From an uncultured Pirellula sp. (GTDB lineage: Bacteria; Planctomycetota; Planctomycetia; Pirellulales; Pirellulaceae), in NCBI GenBank assembly GCA_903837255.1, contig CAILTZ010000568.1, positions 1-7,092 of the forward strand: DNA of 7,092 nt. The letters run 5' to 3'. Each line of letters begins with the position of its first letter. The first letter of the stretch is position 1. The notes under the pieces were generated by a model. That model had not been told where the DNA came from and did no database searches. It saw only the letters and a list, made by a program, of their open reading frames with translations. Positions 1-5,304 of this stretch are shown piece after piece. The translations under genes were made by a program, and so were the position numbers.

Positions 1-1
1 A

Positions 2-253
2 GAGCATTTGCCCCGCCATTTGGTCGAACGCAAAATGCGTAGGGACATCAAGGCAGCCGCCGAAGAACCGGTGGTCATGCCTGTGCGAGACACGCCCAAG
101 AGCCTCAAGGAACTCGAAGTTCTTGCGGTCCAGGAAGCCGTCCTCCGCCATCATGGGAACAAAGTCGCAGCGGCCGAAGAGCTTCAAATCAGCATCAAAA
201 CGCTCTACAACAAACTCAATTCCGCCGAAGGCGCCTCAAAGAAAGCGGCTTAG
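2..253 (+). CDS. Sigma-54-dependent response regulator (NtrC family), C-terminal fragment
   Basis: This is the 3' end of a gene that enters from the left edge; the frame is open from the first complete codon and ends at TAG 251-253, leaving 83 codons. The fragment begins with E-H-L-P, which resembles the end of the AAA+ domain of sigma-54 activators (commonly I-x-P-E-H-L-P). A charged linker follows, then a Fis-type helix-turn-helix (HTH_8) of about 40 residues with the typical G-N-K-x-x-A-A-E-x-L-x-I-S-x-K-T-L-Y-N-K-L pattern. In this family that segment binds upstream activating sites while the missing AAA+ domain contacts sigma-54 RNA polymerase. The tail after the HTH is short and Lys/Ala-rich. 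A TTG at 8-10 could be read as a start, but the family match upstream of it shows a truncated gene rather than a small one. The receiver and AAA+ domains are outside the window, so the signal sensed is unknown. It converges with the gene ending at 307. Confidence 0.85.
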   Translation, partial: EHLPRHLVERKMRRDIKAAAEEPVVMPVRDTPKSLKELEVLAVQEAVLRHHGNKVAAAEELQISIKTLYNKLNSAEGASKKAA

Positions 254-306
254 CCGTGACGCTGCCACTCTCTGTGTTTACTCGATTTACGCGACAATAA
301 CCGCGT

Positions 307-1752
307 CTATTGTCCGACGCAGTAGAGCCGTTGGCTGGACCTGATGTAGAGCCGACCGTCGGAGATCGCCGGCGAGGCGCTAAAGTCCTCGGGCTGGTCC
401 GTCAGGCGATTGACGGCCAACGACTCGAATTTGTCAGATGCCTTGATGACGTGAATGTCCCCCGACCGGGTCACGAAATAGATCTTCCCGTCACCAGCAA
501 CCGGCGAGGAATAGTCTTGGCCACCCATGCCGCCACCACCCCCGCGACGACCACCGCCACCACCCTGACCCTGACCTCGGGCTCCCGCCCCTGCCTGAGC
601 AGCCCCTGCCTGAGCAGCCGGTGCGGAACCGGCCTGGGGCAATCGAGCTTCAAAGAGCTCCTGTCCAGTCTTCGCGTCAACGCACTTAGCAATCCGTCCG
701 CCAAAGTAAAAGAGCTTGCCATCGACCAAGACCGGAGTTCCGATCCGATTTCGCAGCGGCTTTTCCCATACCAAATTCGATTTGGTGACATCCCCACTCC
801 CCCCGGTACGCATTGCATAACCGCCTCCGTTGCGGCCCTCGACCGAATAAACAACGCCTTGGTCGGCAATCACGCTCGAGCAGTAGGAGTCTGAATCGGC
901 GACGCTAACATACCATCGGAACTTGCCGGACTCCGGCGCGAACGACCAGACTTCATAAGGCACACCGACCACAAGCTCTTTTTCACCTTGCGGATTCTCT
1001 ACGACGATCGGCGTACCCCATGTCCCTGCGAAACCTTCGGCATCTTTCTTCCAAACCACTTCGCCGGTCTTTTTGTTCAACCCATAGAGTGTTTGGCTCT
1101 CGGCAGACGCAAGAACGATCACGAGGTCTCCGACGACGATCGGACTACACGAGGACCCCCAACGCCGTGGGTCAAGTCCATCGCCGACCATGGCTTGCCA
1201 AAGCGGTTTCCCGTCTAGCGAATAAGCGTGCACGCCGGACTTTCCGAAAAACGCATAGACCGATTCGCCATCGCTCACCGGAGTGTGGCTTGCATACCCA
1301 TGCTCTGCGAACATTCCGCCGTATTGGTCTTCGGGCAATCGAGCCGCAACGGTCTGCTCCCAAAGCTTCTGTCCGTCGCTTTTGCTGAAACAAATCAGAT
1401 GCCGCTTGAGCGCCGCCTGGTCGCCTTCCCCTTCGCTCGTCCCGTACCCGCTCCAGCAAGTCACCAGGACCTTGTCGCCGACCACAATCGGACAGGAGTG
1501 ACCTGGGCCCGGCAGATCCACCTTCCACTGAAGGTTTTTCGTGTCGCTGAACTCTACTGGCAAGGCTTTGGACGATTGCACGACGCCGCTCCCGTTATCC
1601 CCCCGAAACCGCATCCAGTCTTCGCCTCTGGCAACTGGTGATCCGGAAAATAGAGATGCAAAAAACAAAGAACCCGCCAAAATGCCGCACTCGACGGTAT
1701 TCGAAGCGTACCGACTGGTCGAGCGAACTATGAAGTCACGAGTAAAAAACAT
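307..1752 (-). CDS. Exported PQQ-like beta-propeller repeat protein with Gly/Ala-rich loop
   Basis: This 481-residue protein belongs to the PQQ-like/BamB-type propeller group. It has an N-terminal export signal: a long n-region, a hydrophobic stretch around residues 24-36, and a plausible cleavage after A-R-G at 41-43. The mature start carries D-W-M-R-F-R-G (45-51), the W-x-x-F-R-G signature common in planctomycete members. Blade-type repeats follow, with recurring motifs such as C-F-S-K-S-D-G-Q-K-L-W (121-131), L-N-K-K-T-G-E-V-V-W (225-234) and V-D-A-K-T-G-Q-E-L-F (358-367), plus S-P-I-V-V-G-D and T-P-V-L-V-D-G strands. Residues 373-412 form a low-complexity Ala/Gln/Gly insertion before the last blades, partly built from a DNA tandem repeat. 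The start is supported by GAGG (1764-1761) eight bases upstream. It is the last gene of the probable three-gene operon. Whether it binds PQQ or is a structural propeller or scaffold cannot be told; no quinoprotein dehydrogenase partner is present. Confidence 0.88.
   Translation of the reverse strand: MFFTRDFIVRSTSRYASNTVECGILAGSLFFASLFSGSPVARGEDWMRFRGDNGSGVVQSSKALPVEFSDTKNLQWKVDLPGPGHSCPIVVGDKVLVTCWSGYGTSEGEGDQAALKRHLICFSKSDGQKLWEQTVAARLPEDQYGGMFAEHGYASHTPVSDGESVYAFFGKSGVHAYSLDGKPLWQAMVGDGLDPRRWGSSCSPIVVGDLVIVLASAESQTLYGLNKKTGEVVWKKDAEGFAGTWGTPIVVENPQGEKELVVGVPYEVWSFAPESGKFRWYVSVADSDSYCSSVIADQGVVYSVEGRNGGGYAMRTGGSGDVTKSNLVWEKPLRNRIGTPVLVDGKLFYFGGRIAKCVDAKTGQELFEARLPQAGSAPAAQAGAAQAGAGARGQGQGGGGGRRGGGGGMGGQDYSSPVAGDGKIYFVTRSGDIHVIKASDKFESLAVNRLTDQPEDFSASPAISDGRLYIRSSQRLYCVGQ
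587..616. repeat. 15-bp perfect tandem duplication inside the propeller gene
   Basis: GCCCCTGCCTGAGCA occurs twice head to tail at 587-601 and 602-616. Read on the minus strand it keeps the frame and encodes the duplicated A-Q-A-G-A units in the low-complexity loop. A shorter CCCTGA doublet at 563-574 encodes neighbouring Gly-Gln units. Because the unit is a multiple of three, changes in copy number would alter loop length without breaking the protein. Confidence 0.9.
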
Positions 1753-1795
1753 GCTAATAGCCTCAAATAAAAGGAGTTAAACTTCCGATCGGTCT

Positions 1796-3094
1796 TTACT
1801 TTGCCCCCAAGCAGTACAGGAACTCTTGCCGCTTGCCGTCGACTTGCTCGGTGCACCGATAGTAGATTCGGCTATCGCAGATCACCGGCGTCGATAGGCT
1901 CTCTTCACCGAGCTGGTTCTTGGCAACCAGCTCGAACCCCTCGGGCTTGGCCCGGTACACGAAACACTCGCCTGCTTCGTTCCAAGCGTAGATGTTGCCA
2001 GCAACGAGCACCGGGGATGCAGAGACGCTGCCCCCTAGTCGGTTTCGCCAAAGCTCTTTGCCGCTTGCGGCATCCCACGCCACCGCGATGCCTGCATCGA
2101 GAACTCCGTAAAGCGTCCCCTGACGAATCAAAAGCGATGGAACGTACACGCGAGAGTCGTTCTCCCAAGCTAGTTTTCCAGAGCCATCGGCTAGCACCGC
2201 CGACATGTGATTGCGAGGATAACCTCCGCTGGTGTAGACATGCTTGCCGTCGCTGAGTGTCGAGGTCACGCATTCGGTCGTCGCGCCGGGGACTTCCCAG
2301 TTGAGCTCTCCGGAGAGCGGATTGAGGCTGGTCACCAAATCGCATCCGGTCATGATCAACTGGTCTTTGCCAAAGAGGTTCAAAATCACCGGCGATGGAT
2401 AATTCGGTACCTTAGGTCGCTCCCGTCGCCAAATGATTTTTCCGCTGGTGCGGTCCAAGCCAGCGATGGCTCCGCCAGCCTTGGTATCGGCGGCGATGAT
2501 CACCAGGGACTGATAGAGGGCTGGCGATGCACCATAGCCTTGATGCTCGACGTAGTCGGTGATCTTGGTCTGCCAGAGAATCTGGCCATCGAGGCCCAGG
2601 GCGCTTGCCATCAATCGTCCGTCGTTGGGAAAGCCGACGTAGATGCTCTGGCCGTCGCAAGCCGGAGTGCACGAGGCAGCCGTCGACTTTTCATTCTTTC
2701 GCATCCCACCCGTTTCGTGAACGATCTTGGACCAAACAACCCGACCGGTCTTGCGGTCCAAGCAGATCACCGACTGCGATCCACTGGCCTCATCGGCCGT
2801 GGCCAGATAGACCTTGTCTGCAACCAAGCACATCGAGCCATAACCGCGCCCGGCGATAGGCGTTTTCCAAACAATATTGGTCTCGCGGTCCCATTGGATC
2901 GGCGGAGCCTGATCGCTAGCGGCCGTGCCGTTGCGGCTGGGTCCTCGCCACCAAGGCCAATCGGTGGCAGGCACGCTCAAACCATCGTTGATCTTGTCGG
3001 ACTCTTGGGCTTGCACCAACCCGCAGCCGAGTAAAAAAAAAGCTCCGAGAGCCCATGCACAGGGCTCTCGGAGAAAAAAGGTTTTTTGAACCAT
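1796..3094 (-). CDS. Exported PQQ-like beta-propeller repeat protein
   Basis: This 432-residue propeller protein is a paralogue of the one encoded just downstream at 1752-307. Residues 1-30 form an export signal with a hydrophobic core at 13-28. Cleavage by signal peptidase I after V-Q-A (27-29) looks plausible, but L-L-G-C (21-24) also resembles a weak lipobox. The mature start has D-W-P-W-W-R-G-P-S-R-N-G (45-56), the typical planctomycete W-x-x-W-R-G-P signature. Blade motifs include C-L-D-R-K-T-G-R-V-V-W (111-121), L-D-R-T-S-G-K-I-I-W (213-222), L-N-P-L-S-G-E-L-N-W (257-266) and W-D-A-A-S-G-K-E-L-W (340-349). Such proteins act in the periplasm or on the cell surface as scaffolds or redox cofactor binders; the exact role is unknown. 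AGGA (3104-3101) six bases upstream supports this start. It follows the metallopeptidase gene by 23 bases. Oddly, codons 8-21 contain a complete intrinsic-terminator-like structure. Confidence 0.88.
   Translation of the reverse strand: MVQKTFFLREPCAWALGAFFLLGCGLVQAQESDKINDGLSVPATDWPWWRGPSRNGTAASDQAPPIQWDRETNIVWKTPIAGRGYGSMCLVADKVYLATADEASGSQSVICLDRKTGRVVWSKIVHETGGMRKNEKSTAASCTPACDGQSIYVGFPNDGRLMASALGLDGQILWQTKITDYVEHQGYGASPALYQSLVIIAADTKAGGAIAGLDRTSGKIIWRRERPKVPNYPSPVILNLFGKDQLIMTGCDLVTSLNPLSGELNWEVPGATTECVTSTLSDGKHVYTSGGYPRNHMSAVLADGSGKLAWENDSRVYVPSLLIRQGTLYGVLDAGIAVAWDAASGKELWRNRLGGSVSASPVLVAGNIYAWNEAGECFVYRAKPEGFELVAKNQLGEESLSTPVICDSRIYYRCTEQVDGKRQEFLYCLGAK
3033..3073 (-). terminator. Intragenic intrinsic-terminator-like hairpin plus T9 (possible attenuator)
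   Basis: On the minus strand CTCCGAGAGCCC (3073-3062) is followed by a 7-base loop and its exact complement GGGCTCTCGGAG (3054-3043), then C and nine T (3041-3033). The stem is 12 bp with 9 G-C pairs and no mismatch. This is a textbook intrinsic terminator shape on the coding strand of the propeller gene. It lies at +22 to +62 relative to that gene's A of ATG, within signal-peptide codons 8-21. A ribosome beginning translation would cover or melt the stem, so termination could depend on how well translation starts. On the plus strand the stem is followed by A6-GG-T6, a poorer terminator. The structure is directly visible; regulatory activity is inferred, and the pattern could be a by-product of hydrophobic codon choice. 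Confidence 0.55.
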
Positions 3095-3117
3095 CTGGTT
3101 TCCTTTGCTAGTCTCGA

Positions 3118-3837
3118 TCAGCCATCACGATCCGACACCATAGCATACTGCATGGCGTAGTAGACGAGGTTCATGACCGAACTAAAAGTTCCGGCGACAT
3201 AGGTCATCGCTGCGGCCGTCAGGACCGAAGAGACGTAGGGCAGTTCGCTGCTAGAGACGATCCCGGTGGCCAGCAACTGGTCCTTGGCCCGCGAGCTCGC
3301 ATTGAATTCCACGGGCAGGTTCACCAGTTGGAAAACAACGACGGCAGAAAAGCCGATCACACCCAGGAGCAGAGCCCAGCTAGCGAATTTGAACATGCCA
3401 GCGACCATCAGGAAAAACCCGATGCTCACGATGATCGACGCAAGCGATCCGCCGAAGTTGGCGACCGGGACCGCAAGGTTGCGGACCACCAGCGGAGCGT
3501 ATCCACGGGCATCCTGCAACGCATGGCCAACCTCGTGGGCCGCGATCCCCACGGCCGACATCGAGTGGCCATGGTAGACGTCCTCGCTGAGCCGGACCAC
3601 TTTGGCGCTAGGGTCGTAGTGGTCCGACATCACGCCATGGGAGGCCTCGATCGGTACATCGTAAAGGCCGTTGGCATCCAAAATCCGGCGTGCTGCGTCG
3701 TGTCCATTCATCCTGGCTGGGACCTGGCTCATCTTGCGATAAGCCGACTGAACCCAGTATTGGGCTAGCATACCGAGCAATAGTGCCGGGCCGATCAAAA
3801 TCAGGTACGTCAACATCGAACTGGCGTTGTAGAACAT
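3118..3837 (-). CDS. Membrane zinc metallopeptidase, YugP-like (Zn_peptidase_2 family)
   Basis: From the ATG at 3837 this encodes 239 residues, close to the usual size of YugP-type proteins. The N-terminus is a membrane segment (residues 8-26) ending in L-A-Q-Y-W-V-Q, as is typical of the family. H-E-V-G-H at 101-105 is the HExxH zinc site, followed by A-L-Q-D-A-R-G-Y-A-P and then R-N-L-A-V-P-V-A-N. L-P-V-E-F-N-A-S (174-181) supplies the likely third ligand, E178. Further hydrophobic segments lie at about 132-148, 150-173 and 203-231. The family is believed to be membrane-bound neutral metallopeptidases, but substrates are poorly known. The frame is open to an ATG at 3948, but those 37 extra residues do not look like the family and would run through a hairpin; a purine-rich GAGAAG (3849-3844) precedes the chosen start. 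It is the first gene of the probable operon with the two propeller genes. Confidence 0.9.
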   Translation of the reverse strand: MFYNASSMLTYLILIGPALLLGMLAQYWVQSAYRKMSQVPARMNGHDAARRILDANGLYDVPIEASHGVMSDHYDPSAKVVRLSEDVYHGHSMSAVGIAAHEVGHALQDARGYAPLVVRNLAVPVANFGGSLASIIVSIGFFLMVAGMFKFASWALLLGVIGFSAVVVFQLVNLPVEFNASSRAKDQLLATGIVSSSELPYVSSVLTAAAMTYVAGTFSSVMNLVYYAMQYAMVSDRDG

Positions 3838-3882
3838 CTGGCTCTTCTCTCTATTTTCTTGTCGAAAAAAGGGACTCTGAAA

Positions 3883-3900
3883 CTGCGGAAAAATCCGCAG
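3883..3900. promoter_or_regulatory. Perfect 7-bp hairpin/palindrome in the metallopeptidase leader
   Basis: CTGCGGA (3883-3889) and TCCGCAG (3894-3900) are exact inverted copies around a 4-base A loop (T loop on the minus strand). It lies 46 bases upstream of the metallopeptidase start. On the minus strand it is followed by TTTC and, eight bases later, by six T (3870-3865). It could be an operator for a dimeric regulator, an mRNA leader hairpin or a weak leader terminator; the sequence does not decide between these. Confidence 0.4.
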
Positions 3901-3950
3901 ACTGCCAAATCGGACCCCACAGGTAGCGTCCAATGGCAGACAATGCACAC

Positions 3951-3968
3951 ATCACGTGATAGTTCACG
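3951..3968. promoter_or_regulatory. Overlapping inverted repeats with three TCACG half-sites (candidate operator)
   Basis: ATCACGTGAT at 3951-3960 is a perfect 10-bp palindrome. It overlaps CGTGA-TAGT-TCACG at 3955-3968, a second perfect inverted repeat. Together they give three TCACG/CGTGA half-sites (3952-3956, 3955-3959, 3964-3968) in 17 bases. The cluster sits near the middle of the 194-base region between two divergent transcription units, a usual place for a regulator that controls both. Which regulator would bind is unknown, and no convincing -35/-10 pair could be fixed on either side. Confidence 0.4.
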
Positions 3969-3985
3969 CAAGTACCATACCAAAA

Positions 3986-4002
3986 ACCTGTAGATTCCAG
4001 GT
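3986..4002. promoter_or_regulatory. ACCTG-N7-CAGGT inverted repeat upstream of the serine hydrolase
   Basis: A 5-bp perfect inverted repeat (3986-3990 and 3998-4002) with a 7-base centre lies 29 bases before the serine hydrolase start. It could be an operator or a small leader hairpin. It is short enough to occur by chance; it is listed because it lies in the same divergent control region as two stronger inverted repeats. Confidence 0.2.
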
Positions 4003-4031
4003 AAGTTTAACTCGCAGAACGAATTGGTTTT

Positions 4032-5288
4032 ATGCATCGGTTTTATCGTTACGCAAGTTTGGCAACAAGCGTTTTGATCGGAAGGGTTTTCGTCGGGAAA
4101 AAAACCGTTTCTGACATTTTTCGTCCAAAACTCCTAGCGATTTTCGCCTGCTGGGCCTGCACCATCGGCGCGAACATCACTGCGGCACTGGCCCAGCCCC
4201 CCGTTGGATCTAACGAAAACTTATCTGACAAATTCGCCGAAGCACTCGAGGAACTCCGCCGCAAATACAACCTCCCGGGGCTTCTAGCCGGCCAATTCGA
4301 CACCCAAAACCTCAGGCACATCCAAGCCGTCGGATTCCGCCGCTCAGGCTCTAAAGACCCACTGCTGGTCTCTCATCCGATGCACCTGGGGTCGTGTACC
4401 AAAAGCATGACTGCCACGCTCATTGCGATGGCCGTCGACGAAGGTCGCCTGGGTTGGCACACGACGCTCGGGGATGTTTTCCGTTCCGACGCAAAAGTGA
4501 CCGGTTCGCCTTGGGCGAATGTTACGATCGAGCAAATGCTGCATCACACCAGCGGTGCGCCTGCCAATCCTCCTTGGACCCAATTCACCGACCCGCAAAC
4601 CCCTATCCGCGATCACCGCCGAAACGCACTGCACTGGTGGATGGAGCAGCCGCGCAATCCCAAACCAAGCGGTTCGGACTCGCCGGAGTTTCTCTACTCG
4701 AATCTTGGGTACATGGCACTCGGAGCGGTGCTCGAGCAACTCCGGGATGAGCCTTGGGAGGATCAAATCCGCGAGCGACTCTTTGATCCGCTCGGGATGA
4801 AATCCGCTGGGTTTGGAATACCATCAAAGTCGCTCGGTGACAGAGTCCCATGGGGCCATATCCGCCCCGCAGGACTTCTCGTGGCGCTCGAGAACGACAA
4901 CCCTCCGGCGCTCGGACCGGCCGGGACGGTCTATGCCAACATGGAGGATTGGGTCCGTTACTTGCAAGTCCACTTGCGAGACAAGCCCTCCGATACGCCT
5001 GTGCTGAAACTCAGCCAGGAATCCTTTGATGTGCTGCATCGAGCCAAAGCCCAGGAGTCCTATGCCGGTGGCTGGAACATCATTCGTAGGACCTGGTCAA
5101 AAGGCCCGATCTACACGCACAACGGGTCGAACACCTACTGGTACTGCGTGGTCTTTCTGGCACCCCACGAAGGACGTGGGATATTTGCCGCAAGCAACTT
5201 TGGGCTCGATGCGGCACGCCCCTGCGACGAAGCACTACAATGGATGCTCATGAATCTACCGTTTGAACCTTTGCCCAAAACCCCTTAA
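4032..5288 (+). CDS. Exported serine hydrolase, beta-lactamase/PBP class C-like family
   Basis: This 418-residue protein matches the beta-lactamase-related serine hydrolase fold (PF00144 type), which covers class C-like penicillin-binding proteins, D-Ala-D-Ala peptidases and EstB-like esterases. The three active-site elements are visible: S-C-T-K at 121-124 (S121 nucleophile, K124 base), Y-S-N at 222-224 (Y222), and H-N-G at 363-365 in place of the K-T-G of classical beta-lactamases. Family context motifs include M-L-H-H-T-S-G (169-175) and F-D-P-L-G-M (251-256). A hydrophobic export segment at about 34-54 ends in A-L-A-Q (53-55), suggesting cleavage after residue 54. The start is uncertain: ATG at 4032 leaves an unusually long n-region of 33 residues and has no clear ribosome-binding sequence, while in-frame TTG codons at 4059 and 4074 would give a more ordinary signal. 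The H-N-G variant fits an esterase or peptidase better than antibiotic resistance. It heads a probable two-gene unit. Confidence 0.87.
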   Translation: MHRFYRYASLATSVLIGRVFVGKKTVSDIFRPKLLAIFACWACTIGANITAALAQPPVGSNENLSDKFAEALEELRRKYNLPGLLAGQFDTQNLRHIQAVGFRRSGSKDPLLVSHPMHLGSCTKSMTATLIAMAVDEGRLGWHTTLGDVFRSDAKVTGSPWANVTIEQMLHHTSGAPANPPWTQFTDPQTPIRDHRRNALHWWMEQPRNPKPSGSDSPEFLYSNLGYMALGAVLEQLRDEPWEDQIRERLFDPLGMKSAGFGIPSKSLGDRVPWGHIRPAGLLVALENDNPPALGPAGTVYANMEDWVRYLQVHLRDKPSDTPVLKLSQESFDVLHRAKAQESYAGGWNIIRRTWSKGPIYTHNGSNTYWYCVVFLAPHEGRGIFAASNFGLDAARPCDEALQWMLMNLPFEPLPKTP

Positions 5289-5304
5289 ATCTAAATTGTC
5301 TTCC

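Noticed and set aside
254..320. Terminator between the convergent genes
   Set aside because: Only weak, mutually exclusive pairings exist (ACGCG 289-293 with CGCGT 302-306; GACAATA 293-299 with TATTGTC 308-314), with no T run on either strand.
310..894. 194-codon open frame on the plus strand
   Set aside because: It is antisense to the last blades and Gly-rich loop of the downstream propeller gene. Its Thr/Ala/Pro runs are simply the complement of the Gly codon runs.
1785..1792. CCGATCGG palindrome in the gap between the two propeller genes
   Set aside because: Eight bases with no flanking symmetry are expected by chance at this base composition, and its position just after a stop codon gives no regulatory context.
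2207..3034. 275-codon open frame on the plus strand
   Set aside because: It lies fully antisense to the upstream propeller gene, which has family motifs, a signal peptide and an SD. The antisense translation shows no recognisable domain and is explained by codon bias leaving few stops.
3838..3948. 37-codon N-terminal extension of the metallopeptidase
   Set aside because: The added residues do not resemble the family's N-terminus, which starts just before the first membrane segment. The segment contains a perfect hairpin and T runs typical of a leader, and a better start lies at 3837.
5263..5304. TTG start extending the DMFase-like protein by 14 residues
   Set aside because: It would overlap the serine hydrolase stop region and put extra residues before an already complete signal peptide; ATG 5305 is more ordinary.
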